Shown here: one piece after another, positions 13,124 to 21,181 of the stretch
Layout of the letters: every line of letters begins with the position of its first letter
Position numbering within the stretch: position 1 is the stretch's first letter
Assembly: GCF_014803405.1 (NCBI RefSeq)
Contig: NZ_JACYFG010000061.1
Coordinates: 1 to 64,000, forward strand
Length of the DNA stretch: 64,000 nucleotides
DNA from: Pelagicoccus enzymogenes
GTDB lineage: Bacteria > Verrucomicrobiota > Verrucomicrobiia > Opitutales > Opitutaceae
Direction of reading: 5' to 3'
Notes under the pieces: generated by a model
The model's database searches: none
Told to the model about the DNA's origin: nothing
What the model saw: only the letters and a program-made list of their open reading frames with translations
Made by a program: the position numbers and the translations under genes

Positions 13124-14282
13124 CCAAGGGGAATCGATATCCCTGAAGGAAAGCCGCTTCTCCCGGTTCGAATCAATCGATTGGTGGAAGCAGGAGACGC
13201 TCGATTCAGCCAAGGTGCTGGTCGTCGGCGCGGGAGCCCTCGGCAACGAGGTGATCAAGAACTTGGCTCTCCTGGGAGTCGGTCACCTTGCCATCGTCGA
13301 TATGGACCGCATCGAGGAAAGCAACCTCTCGCGATCGAGCTTGTTTCGCAGCGAACACGAAGGCGAGTTCAAGGCCGAACGCGCCGCTAAAAGCGCGAAA
13401 GACCTTTATCCCAAAATCAAGGTCGAATCCTACGTCGGCAAAATCCAGTCGGACATTGGCTACGGTTTGTTTCGCTGGGCCGACATCGTGGTCGGAGCCC
13501 TGGACAACCGCGAAGCTCGGATTTTCGTGAACCGGGCCTGCACCTATGTGGGCCGCCCTTGGATCGATGGAGGAATCGACGTTCTGAACGGAGTCGCCCG
13601 CGGATTCCAGGCGCCCCAAACCGCCTGCTACGAGTGCACGATGAGCAAGGTCGATTGGGACCTCATCCAAAATCGCCAATCATGCTCGCTCCACGCTCGG
13701 CGGGCCCTCGCCAACCGAGGCGTTCCCACCACTCCCACTACCTCCTCGGTCATCGGAGCCATTCAAGCCCAGGAGGTGCTCAAGTACCTGCACGGCTTGG
13801 AATCGATCATCGGCAAAGGCTTCCTCTTCGAAGGGCTGGCTCACAATTCCTACAAAATCGAATACAGCATCAATCCGGCTTGCGACCTGCACTACGAACA
13901 AGCGGAGATCCACAACGATCACGACCTGAGCAACCGCTCCACAATGCGGCAGATCTTCCAATGGGGCGAGAAGCGGCTGGGCAAAGTCGAGGCCCTCGAT
14001 ATTTACCGGGAGATCGTGTCGCGCACAAGCTGCCCTCAGTGCGGGCAAATGACAGAGTGCTTTGTGAACGCCGAAACAATTCCAGTCTCGGATACCTTTT
14101 GCTCCCGATGCGAGGTGGAAAAGATACCGGAGTACCTGCACTCCCTAGGACCCGACTCCCCTTACTTGGACAAAACAGTCAGCTCCTTCGGCTTGCCGGA
14201 AAACGAAATTCTGTGGCTTCGAAATTCCGAGAAATGCATCGGAATCGACCTCACCGAAATACCCTTCCAGTCCCATGTTTAA
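13107..14282 (+). CDS. E1-like ubiquitin-activating enzyme (ThiF/MoeB superfamily)
   Basis: 391 residues from the ATG at 13107; a longer in-frame reading upstream would run through the ubiquitin-like gene. It should adenylate the C-terminus of the ubiquitin-like protein with ATP and load it as a thioester. Visible: nucleotide loop GAGALGNE (41-48), Mg/ATP site DMDRIEESNLSRS (65-77), DN pair (133-134), zinc Cys pair CYEC (174-177), candidate catalytic C193, the PTTPTTSSVIGAIQAQE segment (207-223) typical of ThiF-fold E1s, and later Cys pairs CPQC (309-312) and CSRC (332-335). It overlaps the next gene by 8 bases. Confidence 0.9.
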   Translation: MQSNDSQGESISLKESRFSRFESIDWWKQETLDSAKVLVVGAGALGNEVIKNLALLGVGHLAIVDMDRIEESNLSRSSLFRSEHEGEFKAERAAKSAKDLYPKIKVESYVGKIQSDIGYGLFRWADIVVGALDNREARIFVNRACTYVGRPWIDGGIDVLNGVARGFQAPQTACYECTMSKVDWDLIQNRQSCSLHARRALANRGVPTTPTTSSVIGAIQAQEVLKYLHGLESIIGKGFLFEGLAHNSYKIEYSINPACDLHYEQAEIHNDHDLSNRSTMRQIFQWGEKRLGKVEALDIYREIVSRTSCPQCGQMTECFVNAETIPVSDTFCSRCEVEKIPEYLHSLGPDSPYLDKTVSSFGLPENEILWLRNSEKCIGIDLTEIPFQSHV

Positions 14283-15384
14283 ACCTAAGAAAAACAGGAG
14301 GGGCGACGGGAAGACGCGCTCTGCCGATCAGCAAGCCTCCTCCCTTGAGCTTCAAGACTCGGAGGACAGCTTCCAGAATCTGAAAGAGAGGAAATTCCCC
14401 GGGCCGGTCGATGCCCGGGCCGCCCTGCGGGTCTCCATGAAAAAGGAGGCCTTCAGCAGCATCGTATCGCACGCTCAGAGCTCTCTCGAACGGGAGATCT
14501 GCGGCGTGCTGGTGGGCGACGCGTTTCGCGACGAGGCTGGCCCTTTCCTCGTGGTCGATGCTGTGATAGCTGGAAAAGCCCAAGAGGGAGCGACTCACGT
14601 TACCTTCACCCAAGAGACTTGGAACGACATCTACCAGCAACTCGACGAGAAGTACCCCAAGAAGTCGATCGTCGGCTGGTACCACTCTCACCCTGGGTTC
14701 GGAGTGACCTTCTCCGAGATGGATTTATTCATCCAGAAAAACTTCTTCTCTTCGGCAACGCAAATAGCTCTGGTTACCGACCCTCTCAAGAACCAGACAG
14801 CAGTCATATACAATTCGGCAAGCGGTATCCAGTATTTGGATCGCTTCTGGATCGAGCGTCACGAGCAAAGCCTGCAGTGTCCCATCCAGCCAGCAGCCCC
14901 CGAATCGCCAGCGACTTCACTGCCTTCCGGCAGCTCTCTTTCCAACCAAGCGATTGAAGACCGGCTCGGGCAAACGCTGCAGGCGATCGACGACCTCAAC
15001 AACCGAGTATCGAGCTACCTTTATCTTTTCATCTTTATCATCGGCCTCGGCTTCATCGGATTGGTCGGCTTCTGGGGCTATACCCAAATCTTCGAACGGC
15101 GCTCCCCGCCCGAGTTGATGCAATACTACCCTGTGCCCGTCGATATCGAGGGCGAACCGGTAATGCTTGGAGTCGGCGTCTACAAGTGGCCCCTACCCGA
15201 CAAGCTTGTTTCCCAATTCGCCGAGGAAGAGAGAAAGCTCTACGAGGCTCAATTGGAGCGCATGCAAGCCCTCGAACTAGAGATTTTGGAGCGAGCCCGC
15301 AAACACGGGCTGAAAGTGGAGGACCTTCTGAACGACGAAGCCCCTGCCTCCGACACTTCAACCAAGGAAGCCAACGATGAATAG
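14275..15384 (+). CDS. Membrane-anchored JAMM/JAB metalloprotease (deubiquitinase-like)
   Basis: 369 residues. The JAMM domain spans about 52-195, with the complete zinc site: Glu in EICGVLVG (E74) and HSHPGFGVTFSEMD (H137, H139, S147, D150), the H-x-H-x7-S-x2-D signature of RPN11/AMSH-type isopeptidases. A Ser/Pro linker, one membrane helix (near 248-269) and a C-terminal Glu-rich helical tail follow. It should trim the ubiquitin-like precursor or remove the tag from targets. The C-terminal nine residues of the ubiquitin-like protein are a possible substrate. It starts 8 bases inside the E1 gene and ends 8 bases inside the FHA gene. Confidence 0.88.
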   Translation: MFKPKKNRRGDGKTRSADQQASSLELQDSEDSFQNLKERKFPGPVDARAALRVSMKKEAFSSIVSHAQSSLEREICGVLVGDAFRDEAGPFLVVDAVIAGKAQEGATHVTFTQETWNDIYQQLDEKYPKKSIVGWYHSHPGFGVTFSEMDLFIQKNFFSSATQIALVTDPLKNQTAVIYNSASGIQYLDRFWIERHEQSLQCPIQPAAPESPATSLPSGSSLSNQAIEDRLGQTLQAIDDLNNRVSSYLYLFIFIIGLGFIGLVGFWGYTQIFERRSPPELMQYYPVPVDIEGEPVMLGVGVYKWPLPDKLVSQFAEEERKLYEAQLERMQALELEILERARKHGLKVEDLLNDEAPASDTSTKEANDE

Positions 15385-16774
15385 CACAGAACCCTCCTTC
15401 AAAAAAGACGCCACGATTCGCATCACGCGCAGCGACGCGATGAGCCCGGAAGTGGATACTTTCATCAACCGACAAAAGAGCCTCAAGGGAGAGTCTGGCA
15501 TCAAGAAAGGCAAGCGAGCTTGGTTCTACCAAAACTGGTTTGTCTACATGGTCGTCGGCACCCTAGCCGCGGCAGCCGCCTGGTTGTTGATCGACCCCGT
15601 GTATTCAGATTACATCTACATCCAAGGCGAAATCGAGGAGGTAAATTTCACGGACCGGAACTCCCCGGAAATCTCTTGGGGCGGCGAGGAGTCGGTCAAC
15701 ATCACTTTCGCCAACAACGGTTGGATTCGCATCCGCGGTGAGCAAATCTGGTTGTGGCACAAGCTTGAGGGAGTCGGCAGCTCCACCGCCGAAATCCCTC
15801 TTTCGGAGCTGGTCCCTGGCCGCGAGATCGGCGTCCACCTGGAATACTACGCCAACTACGAAAAGCAGCTTCCCATCGCGATGTACGTCGACCTTTCTCC
15901 GCCCGCTCTCGATGCGGAGAGCGCCTCGATGGATATCGCCGAGCTCAGCATCCGCAACGAAACCGTCGGCAGCCTTATCTTCGCGATCGTCGGCGGACTC
16001 GTCGGTCTTGCGATTGGAGCCGCTGACGGCATTCTCTGCCGCCTTCCTCGCAGAGCGTTGTTGGCAGGTGGCATCGGCTTAGTCGCTGGCTTCATCGGCG
16101 GTTTCCTTTCCAGCATCATCGCAAACATAGCCTATGACCCCATCACCAGCCTCGCGATGTCAAACACCGCGGATACCGGGACTGGTTTGTCCACTGTTGG
16201 ATTCGTCATTCAAATGGCGGGGCGCGCCTTTTCCTGGGCCTTGGCCGGGATGGCGATGGGCCTCGGCCAAGGCCTCGCATTGCGCTCAAGCCGACTCGTT
16301 CTCTACGGATTGCTTGGAGGCATCCTCGGTGGGCTGCTGGGCGGACTCTTGTTCGATCCTGTCGACTTGATCCTGCTCAGCTCCGAAAACGAAACGGCCC
16401 GCATCAGCCGCTTGGTGAGCTTCTGCTTGGTGGGCGCTTCCATCGGCGCCATGATCGGTATCGTGGAGCTGCTGGCCCGCGACTCTTGGCTCCGTATGCA
16501 AAAGGGCCCCCTCGCCGGCAAGGAGTTCATCATGTTCAAGGACATCATGAAGATCGGCTCCTCCCCCAGCTCCGACATCTACCTCTTCAACGACGAAACG
16601 GTGGCTCCCCATCATGCCACGATCCGAGCGGTGGGCGAATATTCGGAAATAGAGAGCCAAAGCAGCTCCAAAAGCGTGAAGGTAAACAACAGGACCATCC
16701 AAAGGTCCCGCCTCCGGCAGGGCGATTCCATCGAAATCGGAAACACCGTTTTCGTTTTCGAAAGCAAGCAATAA
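15377..16774 (+). CDS. Multi-pass membrane protein with C-terminal FHA domain
   Basis: 465 residues. N-terminal cytosolic stretch with Thr residues (DATIRITRSD), one membrane helix (near 54-71), a beta-rich extracytosolic domain (72-190), a Gly-rich multi-helix membrane block (near 195-370) and a C-terminal FHA domain (near 385-465) with IGSSPSSDIYL, the PHHATI histidine motif and VNN. FHA domains bind phosphothreonine peptides. No Ser/Thr kinase gene is in the operon, so the phosphoprotein partner may be encoded elsewhere. Overlaps of 8 bases with the JAB gene imply translational coupling. It may scaffold the pathway at the membrane (inference). Confidence 0.82.
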   Translation: MNSTEPSFKKDATIRITRSDAMSPEVDTFINRQKSLKGESGIKKGKRAWFYQNWFVYMVVGTLAAAAAWLLIDPVYSDYIYIQGEIEEVNFTDRNSPEISWGGEESVNITFANNGWIRIRGEQIWLWHKLEGVGSSTAEIPLSELVPGREIGVHLEYYANYEKQLPIAMYVDLSPPALDAESASMDIAELSIRNETVGSLIFAIVGGLVGLAIGAADGILCRLPRRALLAGGIGLVAGFIGGFLSSIIANIAYDPITSLAMSNTADTGTGLSTVGFVIQMAGRAFSWALAGMAMGLGQGLALRSSRLVLYGLLGGILGGLLGGLLFDPVDLILLSSENETARISRLVSFCLVGASIGAMIGIVELLARDSWLRMQKGPLAGKEFIMFKDIMKIGSSPSSDIYLFNDETVAPHHATIRAVGEYSEIESQSSSKSVKVNNRTIQRSRLRQGDSIEIGNTVFVFESKQ

Positions 16775-16797
16775 CTCGAAAACTCCTCAGCGACTCG

Positions 16798-17415
16798 ATG
16801 GAAGAAACGACCCCAAGCACTGAACCCGACGGAACCGAAAAAAGGGAAGTCGCCACTTGTCCCTTCTGCCAAACTGGCGTTTTCGAAACAGACGAGTCCG
16901 AGAGCTGCGGCGAGTGCCGGACGCTTTACCACGCGGATTGCTGGAAAGAAAACGATGGCTGCGCCATCTACGGCTGCACGAACTCCGCGGAGACCATAAA
17001 ATGGAGCGACAACCAAATTCCCGTCTCCTACTGGGGCAAGGAAACCAAAGCCTGCCCCAGCTGCTCTCAAGAAATCGTGTCCTCGGCGCTTCGCTGCAAG
17101 CACTGCGGCACCGTGTTCAAGTCGGCAAAGCCAACGGACTCGGACGAGTTCGGCTCGGACCGAAGCTACGAGAAAAGGAAGAAGGAACTCAAACGGAAGG
17201 CGACTTTCGTATTCGTCGCAAATGCGATTCCTATTCTCAGCGTCCTCGGATTGCTGGTAGGTGGAATTTGGACCCTGAAAAATCGAGCGCTCATCAGAAA
17301 GCTTCCCAGCATTAACCGGACGCTCTGCTACCTAGGACTCACAGTCGGGGTCGCCCAAATCTTTCTCATCGCCGCCCTCGCCTTCCTCTACACTCTCACG
17401 AATTCAGGAAACTGA
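16798..17415 (+). CDS. RING-like zinc-finger, zinc-ribbon membrane protein (candidate E3)
   Basis: 205 residues from the ATG at 16798. Residues 21-60 have C21-x2-C24, C37-x2-C40, H45-x2-C48, C55 and C60 with the YHADCWKENDGCAIYGC block of prokaryotic RING-like (Prok-RING) domains. A second zinc ribbon CPSC..CKHC (86-103) follows, then a Lys-rich helix and two membrane segments (near 140-165 and 180-202). RING domains dock the E2 and promote ligation, so this is the natural E3 candidate. It ends one base before the E2 gene, as expected for partners. Confidence 0.84.
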   Translation: MEETTPSTEPDGTEKREVATCPFCQTGVFETDESESCGECRTLYHADCWKENDGCAIYGCTNSAETIKWSDNQIPVSYWGKETKACPSCSQEIVSSALRCKHCGTVFKSAKPTDSDEFGSDRSYEKRKKELKRKATFVFVANAIPILSVLGLLVGGIWTLKNRALIRKLPSINRTLCYLGLTVGVAQIFLIAALAFLYTLTNSGN

Positions 17416-17416
17416 C

Positions 17417-17878
17417 ATGCACCCTCGAATCAGAAGACTCGCCGCCGACTACGAAAAAACCCAGCAGGCATTCGCAGCCCACGAATCGATCAAGCTCATC
17501 GAAACCGAAGGCACCCCACCCGAACGGTACGTATTCGAGATTTCGATACCGGGTCTTTCACCAGAGGGAGAAAGAGGGCAAACGCCTTCGACCTTGCACA
17601 AAGCCGAAATTTTCCTGCCTCAAGAATATCCCCGCCGCGCCCCCTTCTGCCGCATGCTCACGCCTGTTTTCCATCCAAATATCGACCCCACCAAAATCTG
17701 CATCGGCGACCATTGGTCTGCCGGCCAAACCCTCCCTTTTCTGGTCACCCAAATTGCGGAAATGATCTGTTTCCAAAGCTACAACACCAAGAGTCCCTTG
17801 AACGCTATCGCGGCTGCTTGGACGGAAACGCACGTCGACGAGCTTCCACTCTACGCGAAAGAAATCACCGTTGACTGA
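17417..17878 (+). CDS. E2 ubiquitin-conjugating enzyme-like (UBC fold)
   Basis: 153 residues. N-terminal helix, four-strand sheet, then YPRRAPFCRMLTPVFHPNID with the HPN tripeptide (86-88) and catalytic Cys C95 in TKICIGDHW, spaced as in canonical UBC enzymes, followed by the C-terminal helices. It should accept the ubiquitin-like thioester from the E1 and pass it to lysines with the RING-like partner. Keeping the HPN motif, lost in many bacterial E2-like proteins, argues for real conjugating activity. The next gene starts at a TTG within its last codons (8-base overlap). Confidence 0.88.
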   Translation: MHPRIRRLAADYEKTQQAFAAHESIKLIETEGTPPERYVFEISIPGLSPEGERGQTPSTLHKAEIFLPQEYPRRAPFCRMLTPVFHPNIDPTKICIGDHWSAGQTLPFLVTQIAEMICFQSYNTKSPLNAIAAAWTETHVDELPLYAKEITVD

Positions 17879-18263
17879 CGCGAGCAAGAGACCTCTTGGC
17901 AAAAAAAGACTGGGACTGGGCATCGCCTGGCTACTCCCCTTCCCCCTCGCTTGGGCCTACTACTACCGCTACGAGGACTGGCACACGACCACCTGCGTCT
18001 ACAAGACTTTCACCGGTTACGACTGCGCTTTTTGCGGCCTCACTCGAGCCTTCGCCAACGCGACGCATGGTCACTTCCAAACAGCCTTCGAGCTGAACGT
18101 CACTTGGCCATTCTACTTCATTCTGTTCCTCCTAGTCGGTTTCGCCTACCTCTCGGCAGCCTTCGGAAAAAGCGACGCGCTGTTGAGCTTCTTTCAATCC
18201 CTTTGGAAGAATCACTATTGGAAAATCCTAGCCGCCATCGTTCTGACTACATTCCTCCTCTGA
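17871..18263 (+). CDS. DUF2752 membrane protein
   Basis: 130 residues, start TTG 17871 overlapping the E2 stop. Three membrane segments are visible (near 12-28, 75-97 and 111-130). The DUF2752 signature lies between: Cys in HTTTCVYKTFTGYDCAFCG, then LTRAFANATHGHFQTAFELN. DUF2752 proteins have no known function. It is the last gene of the operon and shares its tight spacing. Confidence 0.82.
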   Translation: MTDASKRPLGKKRLGLGIAWLLPFPLAWAYYYRYEDWHTTTCVYKTFTGYDCAFCGLTRAFANATHGHFQTAFELNVTWPFYFILFLLVGFAYLSAAFGKSDALLSFFQSLWKNHYWKILAAIVLTTFLL

Positions 18264-18324
18264 GATCAGGGCTGATGAAGTGAGGCGAGCCAGAGCACTA
18301 TACAAACGTCAACAAAGGCTTCGC

Positions 18325-18760
18325 TCACCAGCCTGCTTCGAGACGAGTACGGAGTTCCGCAATGATGGCGTCCGCCACCTTCGCGATATCGATAACATCT
18401 ACAGCCAACACCCCTATCGTTCAAAAGTCGATTAGCCTCCGCTCCCGACAAGATTCCAGAGCGGTCAGGGCATCGTCCAGACAGACTCTTACCCGTTTCA
18501 ATCGAGTTACGATCATCCCACAGCTATCAATGTCTGGCAGCCACCCCTGGGAGTCGAGAGCTCCCGCAAGTTTGGCGGCTGCTTTGGCGACCGATACCAC
18601 CAGGTAGGCAGCCGTGCGCTCTTCAGCCGCTCCTTCCGGCAAACTTTCCTTTTCACATCTGGCTTCGAACAGTTGCAGGCTAAGCTCACGAGCACGAATT
18701 GCCAAAGGATGCTTGGTGAGGAGTCCAAGGCTGAGGCGCTGCCAATGACTGCAGCCTTTT
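18325..18760 (-). pseudogene. Broken partial copy of the unrecognised gene at 10.3 kb
   Basis: Read on the minus strand, about 126 residues match the C-terminal part of the 10318-11493 product at roughly two-thirds identity (for example RARELSLQLFEA, SVAKAAAKLAGALD, LDDALTALESCRE). After RLIDF the intact gene has GGA (Gly) where this copy has TGA, a nonsense change. Beyond it the frame continues (TIGVLAVDVIDIAK...LRTRLEAGW) to a stop at the same place as the intact gene. The 5' two-thirds of the gene is missing. It lies directly downstream of the ubiquitin-like operon. Confidence 0.8.
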
Positions 18761-19164
18761 TACACGAAGTAACACAGCAAAGCTAAACCATCACCAAACG
18801 TGCCAAATCACACTGGTCCCGACCTCGTCCTTACTGGCTGGATACGTAGATAGTTCCCCATCCTCGAGCTTCCCGCCGAAGCGCCTCCTACCCCAGTGGC
18901 CACGTGGGTGATGTGGCGCCGCGTGCTAGGCGCTTCCCACTCCCACACCGATACTCAAGAAGGCGGCTTGCTCGGCCGCGCCATCGGTCAGCGCATGCTC
19001 GAAAATCGAACGACCTAACAAGCAATGGCGGAGGTGCGATGCGAACTCGAGCAAAACGGACTGCTTGGAGAATCCGATGCCGCCAGAGCTGCAAAGCAGG
19101 GATCGCTTAGATCAGAATGTCCCCTATCGAACTCAATACTCGAAACCACATTCGCGACTCACCC
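18761..19164. other. Gene-free stretch
   Basis: About 400 bases between the pseudogene and the transglutaminase gene. I see no open frame that resembles a protein, no RNA gene and no clear terminator. Confidence 0.5.
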
Positions 19165-20091
19165 TCAACAATCCGTGTCGCGTACCACATGGTATTGATT
19201 GTCCAAGCGTAGGCTGAGGTCGATCGGGTCACCGACACCCACCTTGTCCCGAGGAACCTGATACGCCCAGACATGAAAGAAAGTCAAAGCCGCACCGCCA
19301 AAAATAGTGGAAAACGCGCCATCCACCGCATCTTGTCCACAGGAAAGCTTAACACGCCCGATGCGCGGCACGTTAAAGCGCGCATCGATCGTATGCCAGT
19401 TCCAGCCAAGGTAGACTTCCGCATAGGCATGAAAATCCATATGCCCGTCCGGTTCCGGATAGCCGATGTCCGGTAAGTGTCCGGTGACGTAGCGCGTGGG
19501 GACATTAAAAGCCCGATTCAACGCCACCACCAAGTGAGCGAAATCGCGGCATACCCCGAATCCGCGCTGCAACACGTCCCAGGCGGAAAGGTCCGCCTGC
19601 CCTGACATGTAGCGGTACTCGATATTTTCGTGAACCCAATTGCTGATCGCCTGCACGCGCGGCCAACCGTGCTCGATGTAGCCGAAGTTTTGCCAGGCGA
19701 AGTCGATGAGCTTATCCGAGTCGCAATAGCGGCTGGGCAAGGTATATCGAAGCAGTTCGGAGGGAATGTCTGCCGGGGCCAAAGGCGTCCGGTCCAGCAG
19801 GTCGTAATTGTCCGGATGCGAGCTTACTCGCACGATGGCATCATGTCTAAACGCATTGCTGCCTGGCTGCAAACGTACACGGTGAACGAGGTTGCCGTGG
19901 CTGTCCACAAAGGCATTGTCGATCAGCTCGTTACCTAGGGAAAGGGCTTGGAAGACAACTTCATTGCGGGAGCTCGCAGCGGGTTGCAGATTCAGCAACA
20001 AGCTCGCTGAACCGGTTACTTCGTAAGCAAGGCTGCAACCGACTCTGATCGTGAGGTCTAAGGGAAAAGTGTCCGGGTCTCTCTGCGTCAT
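19165..20091 (-). CDS. Transglutaminase-like cysteine protease-fold protein
   Basis: 308 residues. The N-terminal 120 residues form a beta-rich domain usual in the bacterial transglutaminase-like group. The transglutaminase core (near 140-265) has the catalytic triad visible: Cys in GFGVCRDFAHL, His in MDFHAYAEVYL and Asp in HTIDARFN. There is no signal peptide, so it is cytosolic. Such enzymes act as peptidases or amidases, often on isopeptide bonds. No functional neighbour is visible. Confidence 0.85.
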   Translation of the reverse strand: MTQRDPDTFPLDLTIRVGCSLAYEVTGSASLLLNLQPAASSRNEVVFQALSLGNELIDNAFVDSHGNLVHRVRLQPGSNAFRHDAIVRVSSHPDNYDLLDRTPLAPADIPSELLRYTLPSRYCDSDKLIDFAWQNFGYIEHGWPRVQAISNWVHENIEYRYMSGQADLSAWDVLQRGFGVCRDFAHLVVALNRAFNVPTRYVTGHLPDIGYPEPDGHMDFHAYAEVYLGWNWHTIDARFNVPRIGRVKLSCGQDAVDGAFSTIFGGAALTFFHVWAYQVPRDKVGVGDPIDLSLRLDNQYHVVRDTDC

Positions 20092-20289
20092 AGGATGGTG
20101 GCGATTCGCGCCAGCGGGCCAGCCGTAAGTGAACCAACCTCTAACAAGCCATAATCTCCACCCCGCTACGTTGGCAACGCATTTCGAGATTCAACAGCGG
20201 TCCCGCCTAGCCAAGCCCTTGCCTCGGACCGGTCACGGAAGACGCAGAGAAGACATCATATTCAACAATTGGATACAATAAACATTTGC

Positions 20290-20523
20290 TCAGCGATCGT
20301 CTGCAGAGGGAGGTACGTACTGGAAAACCTCGCCAAGTTCCTTGCCAAACACTTCCGCGATCTTAAACGCCAGCTCCAAGGTCGGAGAATAGCGTGCCGC
20401 CTCGATGGCGAGTATGGTCTGGCGCGTCACCCCTACCTTTTCCGCGAGGGCTTGCTGCGTCATCTCATCCGCGTCGAAACGCAGCCGGCGGATGCTGTTA
20501 GTGATCGGCAGTTGCTTCGCCAT
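20290..20523 (-). CDS. Small Xre-type HTH transcription regulator
   Basis: 77 residues, almost entirely one HTH_3 domain. Helix-turn-helix MTQQALAEKVGVTRQTILAIE (near 21-41) and the ARYSPTLELAFKIAEVFG continuation follow the short Xre regulators often paired with a membrane protein gene. It starts one base after the stop of the upstream membrane protein gene, so the two are one transcript. It probably regulates its own operon at the inverted repeat 21025-21042 (inference). Confidence 0.87.
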   Translation of the reverse strand: MAKQLPITNSIRRLRFDADEMTQQALAEKVGVTRQTILAIEAARYSPTLELAFKIAEVFGKELGEVFQYVPPSADDR

Positions 20524-20524
20524 G

Positions 20525-20995
20525 CTAGACCAGTCCCTTCCGGTAGTAGACGATTTGCGTGACGCTCTGCACTAGGCCGCTCAAGGAGGCCACGATGAAA
20601 AGCGCATGCACCATAAGATTGGTTGTGCCGATGCGAGGCGCCTCCCCAAGTTCCGTCATTCGCTCGTTGAAAAGCGCCATGAAAATCACCACCATCACGG
20701 CCATGGACATCACCCAGTAGGCGTTGCGAAAGCCCCGCAGGTCGATCATCCTGTCCATCTCGTCCTTGGCATCGTTCGCGTCCTTGCTGAGAAATCGATT
20801 GAGTATCGCCAGTACGATTCCGACGACGATCGAGACCACGATCACCTTGATGATGAAGGGTAGAAAATACGAAAGCTCCGCAGCCATTCCTCCCTCGATC
20901 GTAGCCAAGGTTAGCAGATAGTAACCGATGGCCCAAAGGGCCACCAGCAGCTCGATCCAGTTGTTTCGCTCTTGATAGGACGTGTTCATGGTCAT
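20525..20995 (-). CDS. Four-helix membrane protein paired with the HTH regulator
   Basis: 156 residues from the ATG at 20995 (ATG 20989 is also possible; a longer upstream reading runs through the putative operator). Four hydrophobic segments near 14-35, 42-64, 91-112 and 125-145, with a charged loop SKDANDAKDEMDRMID between the second and third. The layout resembles small membrane proteins co-encoded with short Xre regulators (DUF2178/DUF2975-like). I cannot name the family with certainty. Confidence 0.65.
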   Translation of the reverse strand: MTMNTSYQERNNWIELLVALWAIGYYLLTLATIEGGMAAELSYFLPFIIKVIVVSIVVGIVLAILNRFLSKDANDAKDEMDRMIDLRGFRNAYWVMSMAVMVVIFMALFNERMTELGEAPRIGTTNLMVHALFIVASLSGLVQSVTQIVYYRKGLV

Positions 20996-21024
20996 CTTGG
21001 TTAGGTTAATTAAAGCACTCTCCG

Positions 21025-21042
21025 TGTTAAGTATGTTTAACA
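21025..21042. promoter_or_regulatory. Candidate operator of the HTH/membrane protein operon
   Basis: Perfect 6-bp inverted repeat TGTTAA-GTATGT-TTAACA about 30 bases upstream of the membrane protein start. The AT-rich surroundings (GGTTAATTAAAG, ATGAACATAC) suit a promoter. Autoregulation by the co-encoded Xre protein is an inference. Confidence 0.45.
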
Positions 21043-21181
21043 TGAACATACAGAAACCTATCATTGTCAAATATTCTTTACTTCATGTTTGGATTTCGTG
21101 ACACCGCAAATCGATCCTCCGATTTGCCAAGACTCCTCGCAGCCCTAAGCTCGCGAGATTCACTCCTAAAAACCGATACTT

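Noticed and set aside
11879-18263. CBASS (type II, Cap2/Cap3) or type VII secretion locus
   Set aside because: An E1-E2-JAB set could suggest CBASS, and a YukD-like protein could suggest type VII secretion, but there is no CD-NTase, no CBASS effector, no WXG100 protein and no EssC ATPase. E2 and E1 are separate full proteins.
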